A stretch of DNA of 64,000 bases from Defluviitalea saccharophila (GCF_038396635.1 NZ_CP121687.1:310001-374000), one strand, 5' to 3'; shown: positions 18,449-26,681, counted from the stretch's first letter. Numbers and translations are program-made. Notes: generated from the letters alone by a model not told the origin.

Positions 18449-19072
18449 ATGCCAGGTATCGATATAGATAAGTTAAATACGTTGCATCTGGATGTTTTGA
18501 GAGAGATTGGCAATATTGGAGCAGGAAATGCCACCACTGCGTTGGCAAAAATGTTAAATAAAAAAGTAGATATGGGAGTTCCTAAAGTTAATATTTTAGA
18601 GCTTAAAAATGTCGCTGATATCTTAGGCGGTCCTGAAAACCTTGTCGTTGGTATTTTACTTGATGTATCAGGAGAAATTAATGGTATGATGATGTTTGTT
18701 CTTGAACAGCAATCTGCCCATGTATTAGTTAATATACTAATGGAACGAGAAATTCATGATATTTCCGAGTTTACAGAATTAGATATTTCGGCACTTCAGG
18801 AAATTGGCAATATTTTAACTGGGTCTTATTTATCTTCTTTAGCGGCATTAACCAAATTGACGATTATTCCGTCCATTCCTCAGATGGCCTTTGATATGGC
18901 AGGTGCTATATTGAGTGTTCCTGCAATTGAATTTGGAAAAGTAGGAGACAGAGTTCTATTTATAGAGACTGAATTTGCAGAAGGAATTGACCACGTTACA
19001 GGGTATTTTATTCTGATACCTGATATTGGCTCTTTTGAAAAAATATTGACGTCATTAGGGGTTAGTTTATGA
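18449..19072 (+). CDS. cheC: CheY-P phosphatase CheC
   Basis: Two CheC active-site helices are visible, LREIGNIGAGNATTALAKML near residue 20 and LQEIGNILTGSYLSSLAAL near residue 120, each with the E/D-x3-N dyad. CheC dephosphorylates CheY-P and binds CheD, coupling adaptation to CheY-P levels. The 207-residue length is normal. GAAGGAG precedes the ATG, and the 3' end overlaps cheD, consistent with the known CheC-CheD partnership. Confidence 0.95.
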   Translation: MPGIDIDKLNTLHLDVLREIGNIGAGNATTALAKMLNKKVDMGVPKVNILELKNVADILGGPENLVVGILLDVSGEINGMMMFVLEQQSAHVLVNILMEREIHDISEFTELDISALQEIGNILTGSYLSSLAALTKLTIIPSIPQMAFDMAGAILSVPAIEFGKVGDRVLFIETEFAEGIDHVTGYFILIPDIGSFEKILTSLGVSL

Positions 19073-19563
19073 TGGATTCTAATTCAATTATTAAAGTTAG
19101 AATGGCGGATCTAAACGTAACAAAATACCCTGGTATTCTAACTACATTAGGGCTCGGCTCTTGTGTTGGAATAGCATTATATGATCCTGTATCAAGGGTG
19201 GGAGGTTTGGCTCATATAATGCTTCCAGACAGTACACAAATAAAAAATAATTCAAATATTGCAAAGTTCGCTGATACAGCAACTGTTAAGCTGATTGAAG
19301 ATATGATTAATATAGGTGCTAAAAAAGATAGAATAGTTGCTAAACTTGCTGGAGGAGCTCAAATGTTTTCATTTAGTCAATCTAGTGACTTAATGAGAGT
19401 TGGTGCAAGAAATGTATCTGCTGCTCAGGCTATTTTGGCGAAGCTTGGAATTCCTATTATAGCTTCTGACACTGGTGAAAATTATGGAAGAACCATAGAA
19501 TTGTATACAGAGGATGGAAGACTTGTCATTAAGACAATTGGTCATGGAATAAAACAAATATGA
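19069..19563 (+). CDS. cheD: chemoreceptor glutamine deamidase CheD
   Basis: The protein contains TTLGLGSCVGIALYDP with the nucleophile Cys32 and GGLAHIMLP with His49, the catalytic pair of the CheD deamidase family. It deamidates specific Gln residues on chemoreceptors and stimulates CheC phosphatase activity. The start is either ATG 19069 or the adjacent ATG 19072; both overlap the cheC stop. The 164-residue length is typical. Confidence 0.95.
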   Translation: MMDSNSIIKVRMADLNVTKYPGILTTLGLGSCVGIALYDPVSRVGGLAHIMLPDSTQIKNNSNIAKFADTATVKLIEDMINIGAKKDRIVAKLAGGAQMFSFSQSSDLMRVGARNVSAAQAILAKLGIPIIASDTGENYGRTIELYTEDGRLVIKTIGHGIKQI

Positions 19564-19573
19564 GGGATCAAAT

Positions 19574-19807
19574 ATGGTTAAAAAGTTGGATATTATTCTT
19601 CCTTTATTTGCGGGTATAATTATAGGAGGGATAAGTTACTTTCAAAAAGACTCGCTTAATACTATGGTTTTAAAGCTTATTGTAATTATTTTTTTATTTT
19701 ATCTAATTGGATTTATTATTCGGTTGATGATTGAAAAAATTTATTCAAGTCCTAAGAATAATGATCATACAAAAGAAATTTTAGACAAGGATCTAACAAA
19801 AAAATAA
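19574..19807 (+). CDS. small two-helix membrane protein of unknown function
   Basis: I do not recognise this 77-residue protein. It has two hydrophobic segments, at about residues 7-23 (IILPLFAGIIIGGISYF) and 33-53 (LKLIVIIFLFYLIGFII), followed by a charged, Lys/Asp-rich tail. GAGGGA lies six bases before ATG 19574. It begins 10 bases after cheD and is followed by sigD after 66 bases, so it is clearly part of the fla/che operon. Similar small membrane proteins occur at this position in other Clostridia, as far as I recall. A role at the flagellar membrane or in sigD regulation is only a guess. Confidence 0.8.
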   Translation: MVKKLDIILPLFAGIIIGGISYFQKDSLNTMVLKLIVIIFLFYLIGFIIRLMIEKIYSSPKNNDHTKEILDKDLTKK

Positions 19808-19873
19808 TTTTTATTAGAATAGTTCCTGTGATAAAATGCCGGCTGAAGATAAATTCGTTTCAGGAGGAATTAT

Positions 19874-20644
19874 ATGACTGAAAAAAATCTCCAAGAGCTA
19901 TGGGAACAATATGAGAAGACAAATCAGCCTTCTATAAAAGAAAAGCTTATTATTGAATATGCGCCTCTGGTTAAATATGTTGCCGGGAGATTAAATATTT
20001 ATTTAGGTCAAAATGTTGAGTATGAAGATCTCATTAGTTATGGTATTTTTGGATTAATTGATGCAATTGATAAATTCGATCTTTCTAAAGGAGTAAAATT
20101 CGAAACATATGCATCCCTTAGAATTAGAGGAGCTATATTAGACAGCATACGAAAACTAGATTGGGTTCCAAGATCTTTAAGACAAAAGTATAAACAAGTT
20201 GAAAAAGTCTGCATGGAATTGGAAACAGAGTTAGGTAGAAGTGCTACAGATGAGGAACTTGCAGAAAAAATTGGAGTGTCAGTAGAAGAAGTACAAGAGA
20301 CATTTAAAAAGATTAATCTCCTATCTCTTATTTCTTTAGAGGAATATGTTGAACAAAATAATGAGCCTAGAACTGATACGAATTTTCATAGGAATACTGA
20401 ACAACCTGAAGCATATCTAGAAAAACAAGAGTTAAAAAGAATTCTAAAAGAGGCGATCGAAAAACTGCCGGAAAGAGAGCAGAAAATTTTATTTTTTTAT
20501 TACTTTGAAGAATTAACTCTAAAAGAGATCAGTGCGATTATGGGCGTTTCGGAATCTAGGATATCTCAGCTTCATACTAAAGCCATTACTCGTTTAAAAG
20601 GAAAATTAGGAAGACATAAGTCAATTTTGTTTGAGTTATTTTAG
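19874..20644 (+). CDS. sigD: RNA polymerase sigma factor for flagellar genes, SigD/FliA (sigma-28)
   Basis: A 256-residue sigma-28 factor. Region 2 contains LVKYVAGRLNIYLG, DLISYGIFGLIDAIDKFD, KFETYASLRIRGAILDSIR and LDWVPRSLRQK, all diagnostic for FliA/SigD. Region 3 follows, and region 4 carries the helix-turn-helix TLKEISAIMGVSESRISQLHTKA. It directs transcription of late flagellar, chemotaxis and autolysin genes. CAGGAGG precedes the ATG. As in Bacillus it lies near the end of the operon, where distal position lowers its level. No matching sigma-28 promoter was found immediately upstream. Confidence 0.97.
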   Translation: MTEKNLQELWEQYEKTNQPSIKEKLIIEYAPLVKYVAGRLNIYLGQNVEYEDLISYGIFGLIDAIDKFDLSKGVKFETYASLRIRGAILDSIRKLDWVPRSLRQKYKQVEKVCMELETELGRSATDEELAEKIGVSVEEVQETFKKINLLSLISLEEYVEQNNEPRTDTNFHRNTEQPEAYLEKQELKRILKEAIEKLPEREQKILFFYYFEELTLKEISAIMGVSESRISQLHTKAITRLKGKLGRHKSILFELF

Positions 20645-20662
20645 TTAAGAGGGGGGAATAAT

Positions 20663-22306
20663 ATGCAAAACTTTGAAGGTTTATCACCAAACCTCCAGGA
20701 GAATTATGATGGCTTTTTTGATTTTGAAATGAAAGAAGATGGATTTTATCTTATTGTTTTTGCACCTCGGGGAAAGGGAAAATTTGTAACTGTTGAAGAA
20801 GTGGTAAAGCGTCTCAATCAAAAAAATTATAAGAAATTCAATTTAGAAGCTATTAAGCAAGCAGTTGACGCTGTAAGATCTCAAGAAAAAATTGAGGTAT
20901 TACTTTCTTCGCATATAGAAGCAGAACCTGTTAATGAACAAATTCTTGTAGAAATTTCGAAGGATAAAATGTTTGCAGTAATAACTTTTATTCCTCCTGT
21001 AAATAATGGTGCCCTTCTTTCATATGAAGATGTTCTTAAACAAATTGAAGCTAAAGGTGTAGTTTTTGGAATAGAAAAAGAAGAGCTAAAAAAGGCATTA
21101 GATGAAAGAAAACCAAATTACAAATATATCATTGCACAAGGCATTAAACCCATTAATGGCGAAAATGCTAAATTAGAGTTTCATTTCAGGGAGCATAAAC
21201 AAATTAAACCTAAAATTTTGGAAGATGGAAGCGTAGATTTCTTTAACTTAGATTTAATTGAGAATGTTTCAAAAGGACAGACGCTTATTACCCTGATTCC
21301 CCCAACAGAGGGTACTCCGGGAAAGAATGTATTTGGAGCAGAAATACCACCAATAAAAGGGAAAAATATCAAACTTCCAAAAGGAAAGAATACTGAGATT
21401 TCAGCAGACGGTACTCAATTATTGGCATCTATTGATGGTCAAGTTATTTATAGCAATAACGTAGTAAATGTTTATGAAACTTACGAGGTTCCTAATAATG
21501 TAGATAACGCAGTAGGAAATATTGACTTTGTAGGTAATGTCATTGTTAAAGGAAATGTTATAACAGGCTTTTCTATAGTAGCTGGGGGTAATGTTGAAGT
21601 ATACGGAGTAGTTGAAGGTGCTCGAATAGAAGCTCAAGGAGATATCATACTCCATAGGGGTATTCAAGGAATGAGCAAAGGCTATCTATGTTCAATGGGT
21701 AATATAGTAGCTAAATATATTGAAAACAGCACGGTAGAGGCTGCAGGAGATGTTAGCAGTGAAGCAATTATGCACAGCCAAATTAAATCCGGTGGCACAG
21801 TTAAAGTTGAAGGGAAAAAAGGATTAATAGTTGGGGGAGTTGTTCGTGCAAGAAAACAAGTAGATGCTAAAGTTATTGGCTCTCATATGGCTACTGTGAC
21901 AGAAATTGAAGTGGGAATAGATCCTGCTTTGGTAGAAAGATATCGTTATTTAAAAGATGAATTAGGAAAAACAAAAAAAGAGATCGTTAAGACAGATCAA
22001 GTTATAGAACTGTTAAATAAGATGAAAGAAGCAAATAAACTCACTGATGCAAAAAGAGAGATGCTTCAGAAATCTACTCGAACAAAAGTATTTTTAAACA
22101 GTCGGTTAAACAGTATTAAAGGAGAAATTTCAGAAATAGAGCCTCAATTAGAAGAAAAAGAAGACGGAAAGGTTCGAGCATATGGTACTATACATCCTGG
22201 AGTTAAAATTACAATTGGTACGGCTTGCATGTATGTCAGAGAGGAATTAAAATATTGTACCCTGTATAAAGATCGTGCCGATATTAGAACAAGCAGTTAT
22301 GATTAG
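20663..22306 (+). CDS. fapA: FapA family (DUF342) protein
   Basis: A 547-residue protein of the flagellar assembly protein A family. The N-terminal part (to about residue 170) is mixed alpha/beta. The central region, about residues 265-410, has repeated VxGNVxxG/AGGNVEVYG-type strands that indicate a right-handed beta-helix. A C-terminal coiled coil follows (about 420-500) with many Lys/Glu, then YGTIHPGVKITIG. FapA proteins affect flagellar placement or polar assembly in other bacteria; the mechanism is uncertain. GAGGGGGG precedes the ATG. It sits between sigD and two small genes, a clostridial addition relative to Bacillus. Confidence 0.88.
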   Translation: MQNFEGLSPNLQENYDGFFDFEMKEDGFYLIVFAPRGKGKFVTVEEVVKRLNQKNYKKFNLEAIKQAVDAVRSQEKIEVLLSSHIEAEPVNEQILVEISKDKMFAVITFIPPVNNGALLSYEDVLKQIEAKGVVFGIEKEELKKALDERKPNYKYIIAQGIKPINGENAKLEFHFREHKQIKPKILEDGSVDFFNLDLIENVSKGQTLITLIPPTEGTPGKNVFGAEIPPIKGKNIKLPKGKNTEISADGTQLLASIDGQVIYSNNVVNVYETYEVPNNVDNAVGNIDFVGNVIVKGNVITGFSIVAGGNVEVYGVVEGARIEAQGDIILHRGIQGMSKGYLCSMGNIVAKYIENSTVEAAGDVSSEAIMHSQIKSGGTVKVEGKKGLIVGGVVRARKQVDAKVIGSHMATVTEIEVGIDPALVERYRYLKDELGKTKKEIVKTDQVIELLNKMKEANKLTDAKREMLQKSTRTKVFLNSRLNSIKGEISEIEPQLEEKEDGKVRAYGTIHPGVKITIGTACMYVREELKYCTLYKDRADIRTSSYD

Positions 22307-22317
22307 GGGGGAGCTAT

Positions 22318-22626
22318 ATGTCCATTCGCCCTTTAGATATGCAGGTTATTATTCCTAAAACCCCTGAGGTTTCACAACAGTACCCTGATCAGTCTCATCG
22401 AGTAATAACGGAGCAACAGCAATTTGCACAGCAAATGGAAAAACAAATATCGAAAAACAAAGAAAAAGTTCAAAGCACCAATAAACCGGAGTATGCAGTT
22501 AATAAAGATTCTCAAAATAAAAACCAATATCAAAAAAATAGTGCCAAGAAGAAAAAGCAAGAAAAAAATAAAAGCAAAAAGGATGCCAAGTCCGATCACA
22601 GCAGTATAATTGATATCAGAATATAA
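22318..22626 (+). CDS. small Lys/Gln/Asn-rich hypothetical protein in the fla/che operon
   Basis: I do not recognise a named family. The 102-residue protein has a hydrophobic N-terminal signature MSIRPLDMQVIIPKTPEV, a Gln-rich segment, then a strongly basic, presumably disordered region of Lys/Asn/Gln from about residue 40 to 92, and a short C-terminal IIDIRI. It has a very strong GGGGGGAG ribosome site and lies 11 bases after fapA. The conserved-looking ends around a disordered middle suggest a peptide tether or partner of FapA or the next protein. The basic tail might bind nucleic acid or membrane; this is inference. Confidence 0.75.
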   Translation: MSIRPLDMQVIIPKTPEVSQQYPDQSHRVITEQQQFAQQMEKQISKNKEKVQSTNKPEYAVNKDSQNKNQYQKNSAKKKKQEKNKSKKDAKSDHSSIIDIRI

Positions 22627-22643
22627 ATTGAGGTGTGTTTAAA

Positions 22644-23150
22644 ATGCCCCAGATGGAAATTGTAACCGTGATGATTTTATTTGTTATATCAGTTGTAGCA
22701 ATAGTAGTAGTTATTGGATTGATTTTTATGAAGGACAAATCAGAATCTAATTATAATCTTATGATGATCGATCAACAAATTAAGGTTGAGAAAGAGCTCA
22801 AAGAAAGAATTGATGAAGCAGATCAGATGTTAAAGGAGCTCAATCAATTTTCTTCATATATTCAATCAGAATTAGAAAAAAAGCATAAAGAATTATTGTT
22901 TTTATATCAGCTCATTGAAGAAAAAGAAAAAAAGTTAGCAATTTCCAACGGCGGAGAGCTTCAGGATTATTTAAGTGATATAAAGGAAAAGAAAGAAGAA
23001 TTAGAAGTTCATAATATATTGAATAACAAATATTACAATTCAATTATCGAATTATATAAATCAGGAAAGGATACTGCTTCTATTGCAAAGGAATTAAACA
23101 TTGGAAAAGGTGAAGTTGAATTGATTTTAGGACTTGCTAGAACGAGGTGA
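22644..23150 (+). CDS. membrane-anchored coiled-coil protein with C-terminal HTH-like domain (DUF6115 type)
   Basis: A 168-residue protein with one N-terminal membrane helix (about residues 4-28), a Lys/Glu-rich coiled coil (about 40-120), and a C-terminal segment IIELYKSGKDTASIAKELNIGKGEVELIL resembling a resolvase-type helix-turn-helix. GAGGTG precedes ATG 22644 by eight bases; a GTG at 22635 overlaps this site. It is the last sizeable gene of the fla/che operon, just before rpsB. Bacillus swrB occupies the same place and encodes a protein of nearly the same length with one N-terminal membrane helix. A functional link to SwrB is inferred from position and layout, not from clear homology. 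Confidence 0.8.
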   Translation: MPQMEIVTVMILFVISVVAIVVVIGLIFMKDKSESNYNLMMIDQQIKVEKELKERIDEADQMLKELNQFSSYIQSELEKKHKELLFLYQLIEEKEKKLAISNGGELQDYLSDIKEKKEELEVHNILNNKYYNSIIELYKSGKDTASIAKELNIGKGEVELILGLARTR

Positions 23151-23156
23151 ACAAAT

Positions 23157-23201
23157 TTGGAGCTTCTAGAAGAAGAGCTAACTAGGCTTTTATTAGAATA
23201 A
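23157..23201 (+). CDS. possible 14-codon micro-ORF at operon end
   Basis: A TTG at 23157 follows a good ribosome site (GAGGTGA, which includes the stop of the preceding gene) by six bases and opens 14 codons, MELLEEELTRLLLE, ending in TAA at 23199-23201 just before the terminator. The amphipathic Leu/Glu pattern could be a short helix. There is no other support, so it may be a chance reading frame. Confidence 0.25.
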   Translation: MELLEEELTRLLLE

Positions 23202-23204
23202 AAG

Positions 23205-23239
23205 CACGACTATGTATAATAAGAATAGTCGTGTTTTTT
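23205..23239 (+). terminator. intrinsic terminator of the fla/che operon
   Basis: Stem CACGACTAT (23205-23213) pairs with ATAGTCGTG (23225-23233) around an 11-base loop, followed by six T (23234-23239) and flanked upstream by A residues. This is a textbook Rho-independent terminator and separates the flagellar operon from rpsB. Confidence 0.9.
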
Positions 23240-23328
23240 ATGCTGGGAATATAAATTATAGTTTTGTCAATAATATGCAATAAATGATTTGCATATCTAA
23301 AATTATAGTATTAAAAGAAATAAAAATA

Positions 23329-23357
23329 TTGATTAACTTAGAAGAATATGCTATACT
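23329..23357 (+). promoter_or_regulatory. housekeeping promoter for rpsB
   Basis: TTGATT at 23329-23334, a 17-base spacer, and TATACT at 23352-23357 with an upstream TG (extended -10). The predicted start near 23364 gives a leader of about 105 bases before rpsB. The 318-base gap between the coiled-coil gene and rpsB thus holds the micro-ORF, the terminator, this promoter and the leader. Confidence 0.75.
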
Positions 23358-23363
23358 TCCATG

Positions 23364-23468
23364 TGAAAATAAAACACACACGATTCGGATTTTTCGCTAT
23401 GGTGCCCAATGGGTCTTGCGGAAAGATGACGAATTCGGAGGTAAAACCAAAAATAGGAGGAAATTGTA
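23364..23468 (+). promoter_or_regulatory. rpsB 5' leader, candidate ribosomal-protein autoregulatory RNA
   Basis: The leader is GC-richer than surrounding intergenic DNA and contains short self-complementary pieces (GCCCAATGGGT at about 23404-23414, TCTT/AAGA around GCGG, and the palindrome CGAATTCG near 23434). Ribosomal protein S2 binding to its own mRNA leader is known in several bacteria. Whether this leader belongs to a described S2 leader class cannot be decided by eye. It ends in the ribosome site AGGAGG before ATG 23469. Confidence 0.45.
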
Positions 23469-24182
23469 ATGAGTGTTATTTCAATGAAACAATTATTAGA
23501 AGCAGGGGTTCATTTTGGACATCAAACAAGACGTTGGAACCCTAAAATGGCAGAGTATATCTTTACTGAAAGAAACGGAATTTATATTATTGACCTTCAA
23601 AAAACAGTAAAGAAAGTTGAAGAAGCTTATCAAGTAGTTCGTAATGTTGTTGAAGAAGGCGGAAATGTGCTTTTTGTAGGAACAAAAAAACAAGCTCAAG
23701 ATTCTATCAAAGAAGAAGCTGAACGTTGTGGAATGTTCTATGTAAATCAAAGATGGTTAGGTGGAATGCTTACCAACTTTAAAACCATTCGTTCAAGAAT
23801 TGACAGATTAAAACAATTAGAAGAAATGGATCAAAATGGAACATTTGATTTGCTTCCAAAGAAAGAAGTAATCAAACTTCGCCACGAAAAAGAAAAACTT
23901 GAAAATAATGTGGGCGGAATCAAAGAAATGACTCAACTTCCAGACTTAATCTTTATAGTTGATCCAAGAAAAGAAAGAATTGCTATCCAAGAAGCTCATA
24001 TTTTGGGTATTCCAATTATTGCAATCGTTGATACAAACTGTGACCCAGAAGAAGTAGACTATGTAATCCCAGGTAATGACGATGCAATTAGAGCAGTTAA
24101 ATTAATTGTTGGAAAAATGGCTGATGCAGTTATTGAAGTAAAACAAGGGGTACAAGATACCGTTACTGCCGAAGAGGAATAA
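23469..24182 (+). CDS. rpsB: 30S ribosomal protein S2
   Basis: A 237-residue protein starting [27 protein letters not shown], with [15 protein letters not shown] and [24 protein letters not shown], all diagnostic for S2. It binds the 30S body late in assembly and is needed for S1 or mRNA interactions. AGGAGG precedes the ATG. It is followed by tsf after a hairpin terminator that probably allows partial readthrough, the common rpsB-tsf arrangement. Confidence 0.98.
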   Translation: MSVISMKQLLEAGVHFGHQTRRWNPKMAEYIFTERNGIYIIDLQKTVKKVEEAYQVVRNVVEEGGNVLFVGTKKQAQDSIKEEAERCGMFYVNQRWLGGMLTNFKTIRSRIDRLKQLEEMDQNGTFDLLPKKEVIKLRHEKEKLENNVGGIKEMTQLPDLIFIVDPRKERIAIQEAHILGIPIIAIVDTNCDPEEVDYVIPGNDDAIRAVKLIVGKMADAVIEVKQGVQDTVTAEEE

Positions 24183-24196
24183 AGTCATAAGCCTTT

Positions 24197-24230
24197 AGGC
24201 TTCAGCCTGTTATTAGGTTGAAGCCTTTTA
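24197..24230 (+). terminator. terminator/attenuator between rpsB and tsf
   Basis: AGGCTTCAGCCT (24197-24208) pairs with AGGTTGAAGCCT (24215-24226), 12 bp with one G-U pair and a 6-base loop, followed by TTTTATATA. The T run is short, so partial termination that lowers tsf relative to rpsB is likely. Confidence 0.75.
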
Positions 24231-24306
24231 TATACAGTGAATAAAGACATAAAAATTACAGACTATACATTATATGATAAAAAAATTTTATTGGAGGGTA
24301 CAAATT

Positions 24307-25227
24307 ATGGCAATTACAGCTACAATGGTAAAAGAATTAAGAGAAATGACTGGCGCAGGAATGATGGATTGTAAAAAAGCATTATCTGAAGCAAATGGTG
24401 ATATGGATAAAGCTGTAGAACTTTTGAGAGAAAAAGGATTAGCAAAAGCTGCTAAAAAAGCAGGACGAATTGCTGCTGAAGGTTTGGTTGTAACCTATAT
24501 TTCAGAAGATGGAAAAGTTGGAACATTAGTAGAAGTAAACAGTGAAACAGATTTCGTTGCTAAAAATGAAGAATTTAAAACATTCGCTGCTCAAGTTGCT
24601 AAACAAGCTGCAATAACAAAAACAACTTCTATTGAAGACTTTAAGAAAGAAGCATGGATTTTAGATCCTTCTAAGACTATAGAAGAAGTATTAACAGAAA
24701 AAATCTCTGTTATCGGTGAAAATTTGAATATTAGACGTTTTGTAAAATTTGAAACTGAAGCTGGAGTAATCGTATCTTATATTCATGGTGGCGGAAGAAT
24801 TGGTGTATTAGTTGAATTAAGCAGCCAAGATACTTCTGATAAAGTAAAAGAAGCTGCTAAAGATGTTGCGATGCAAATTGCTGCAGCTAATCCTCAATAT
24901 ATAACAAGGGATGAAATTCCTGCTGACTTTATTGAAAAAGAAAGAGAAATTTTAAAGCAACAAGCTCTAAATGAAGGTAAACCAGCTAATATTGTTGAGA
25001 AAATGATAGAAGGTCGTTTAACAAAGAACTTAAAAGAAATGTGCTTAGTAGACCAACAATTCATTAAAGATCCAGATATGACTGTTGCTAAATATTTAGA
25101 AAGTGTTTCAAAAGAAGTTGGAACAGATATCACCATTAAAGCATTTGCTCGTTTTGAAACCGGCGAAGGTTTAGAAAAGAAAGAAGAAAACTTTGCAGAA
25201 GAAGTTGCAAAACAAATGAATTTATAA
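24307..25227 (+). CDS. tsf: translation elongation factor Ts
   Basis: A 306-residue guanine nucleotide exchange factor for EF-Tu. The N-terminal UBA-like domain VKELREMTGAGMMDCKKALSEANGD and the core motif SETDFVAKNEEFK are present, and the C-terminal dimerisation region is complete. ATG 24307 follows TTGGAGGG; in-frame codons further upstream have no ribosome site and would add non-conserved residues. It is followed by a strong terminator. Confidence 0.98.
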   Translation: MAITATMVKELREMTGAGMMDCKKALSEANGDMDKAVELLREKGLAKAAKKAGRIAAEGLVVTYISEDGKVGTLVEVNSETDFVAKNEEFKTFAAQVAKQAAITKTTSIEDFKKEAWILDPSKTIEEVLTEKISVIGENLNIRRFVKFETEAGVIVSYIHGGGRIGVLVELSSQDTSDKVKEAAKDVAMQIAAANPQYITRDEIPADFIEKEREILKQQALNEGKPANIVEKMIEGRLTKNLKEMCLVDQQFIKDPDMTVAKYLESVSKEVGTDITIKAFARFETGEGLEKKEENFAEEVAKQMNL

Positions 25228-25243
25228 TTTTATTAGTAGAGTT

Positions 25244-25270
25244 GGGGGGGCACAATGTGTTTCCCCTTTT
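25244..25270 (+). terminator. intrinsic terminator after tsf
   Basis: GGGGGGGCAC (25244-25253) pairs with GTGTTTCCCC (25257-25266), ten pairs including three G-U, with a 3-base loop and then TTTTCTAT. It ends the rpsB-tsf unit. The next 122 bases up to pyrH are very AT-rich; promoter-like fragments exist there but no convincing pair of boxes. Confidence 0.85.
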
Positions 25271-25392
25271 CTATGGATGAATATAAATTTTTTTGTAAAA
25301 AACGTTTTTACTTAATATTTGGATATAAAATTTACAATTTATATGGAATAATATTAAAAAATATGATACATTAATAGCGGAGGAAAAATCCT

Positions 25393-26097
25393 ATGACAAA
25401 ATTTAAACGTATCTTAATTAAATTAAGCGGTGAAGCCCTAGCTGGTTCCAAAGGTATTGGTTTTGACTTCGATACAGTAATGTCTGTAGTTGGGCAATTA
25501 AAGAAATTGGTTGAGCAAGGAACAGAAATTGCTGTTGTTATTGGAGGCGGAAACTTTTGGAGAGGCAGAAGCAGTGAAGAAATGGACAGAACGAAAGCAG
25601 ACCAAATAGGGATGCTTGCTACTGTTATGAATGCTTTGTATACTGCGGAAATATGCAGATCGCAAGGCTTAAATGCAGTTGTTCAGACCCCATTTCAGAT
25701 AGGTACTATGACAGAAGTGTTTACAAAAGAAAGTGCTATTCATTACATAACCAATAATACAATCGTCTTTTTTGCCGGCGGGACAGGGCATCCTTTCTTT
25801 TCAACTGATACAGGAGCCGCATTAAGAGGATGTGAAATAGAAGTAGATGCTCTTTTATTTGCAAAGAATATTGATGGAGTATATGATTCAGATCCTAAAT
25901 TAAACCCCGCTGCAAAGAAAATTGATCAAATAACCTGCAAAGAAATTTTGGATAAGGATCTAAAAGTCATCGATGGAACGGCAGCAAGTCTTTGCATGGA
26001 GCAAAAATTACCCATACTTGTTTTTGGGCTTAATACGGACAACAGTATAATTAAGGCAGTTTCTGGTGAAAATATAGGCACATTAATAACAAATTAA
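25393..26097 (+). CDS. pyrH: UMP kinase
   Basis: A 234-residue amino acid kinase-family enzyme that phosphorylates UMP to UDP in pyrimidine nucleotide synthesis. It shows RILIKLSGEALAG with the phosphate-binding Lys, GGGNFWRG, ADQIGMLATVMNAL and DTGAALRGCEI. GGAGGA precedes the ATG. It starts the pyrH-frr-uppS-cdsA-dxr-rseP-ispG cluster and is typically allosterically controlled by GTP and UTP. Confidence 0.98.
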   Translation: MTKFKRILIKLSGEALAGSKGIGFDFDTVMSVVGQLKKLVEQGTEIAVVIGGGNFWRGRSSEEMDRTKADQIGMLATVMNALYTAEICRSQGLNAVVQTPFQIGTMTEVFTKESAIHYITNNTIVFFAGGTGHPFFSTDTGAALRGCEIEVDALLFAKNIDGVYDSDPKLNPAAKKIDQITCKEILDKDLKVIDGTAASLCMEQKLPILVFGLNTDNSIIKAVSGENIGTLITN

Positions 26098-26109
26098 GGG
26101 GGAAATACT

Positions 26110-26667
26110 ATGGATGCTAAAGCATATGAAGTTTATGAAAAGAAAATGAAGAAAACGATTAGTACATTGGAAGAGGAATTCAATACTATTCGTGCGGGAC
26201 GGGCTAATCCTCATATACTTGATAAAATTACTGTAAACTATTATGGTGTTCAAACACCGCTTCAACAGGTTGGAAATATTACTGTACCAGAAGCTAGAAT
26301 CATCCAAATTCAACCTTGGGATAATTCTTTACTAAAAGAAATTGAAAAAGCTATTATGACATCGGATATTGGAATCAATCCTAACAATGATGGAAAAGTT
26401 ATTAGATTGATCTTCCCTGAACTGACAGAGGAAAGAAGAAAACAGCTCACAAAAGAAGTGAAGAAAAAAGGTGAAGAAGCAAAAGTGGCAATTAGAAACA
26501 TCCGCAGAGACGCCCTTGAACACTTTAAAAAAGTTCAAAAAAATGGAGAAATTACTGAAGATGATTTAAAGGATTGCGAAGAAGACATTCAAAAAATGAC
26601 AGATCGTTTTATTAATGACATAGATAAACGTGTTGAACTTAAAAGTAAAGATATCCTTGCAGTATAG
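26110..26667 (+). CDS. frr: ribosome recycling factor
   Basis: A 185-residue tRNA-mimic that splits post-termination ribosomes with EF-G. Recognisable are TLEEEFNTIRAGRANPHILDKI, NYYGVQTPLQQVGNITVPE and the C-terminal helix RNIRRDALEHFKKVQK. It lies 12 bases after pyrH with a GGGGGAA ribosome site. Confidence 0.98.
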   Translation: MDAKAYEVYEKKMKKTISTLEEEFNTIRAGRANPHILDKITVNYYGVQTPLQQVGNITVPEARIIQIQPWDNSLLKEIEKAIMTSDIGINPNNDGKVIRLIFPELTEERRKQLTKEVKKKGEEAKVAIRNIRRDALEHFKKVQKNGEITEDDLKDCEEDIQKMTDRFINDIDKRVELKSKDILAV

Positions 26668-26681
26668 AATTATTACATATG

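Noticed and set aside
19808-19873. GCCGG-containing sequence before sigD as a sigma-28 promoter
   Set aside because: GCCG is present, but no TAAA lies 14-16 bases upstream and the remaining -10 bases do not fit GCCGATAA.
23284-23545. Two overlapping plus-strand frames (61 and 65 codons) in the rpsB leader
   Set aside because: They run through the promoter, leader and rpsB start, lack ribosome sites and look unlike proteins.
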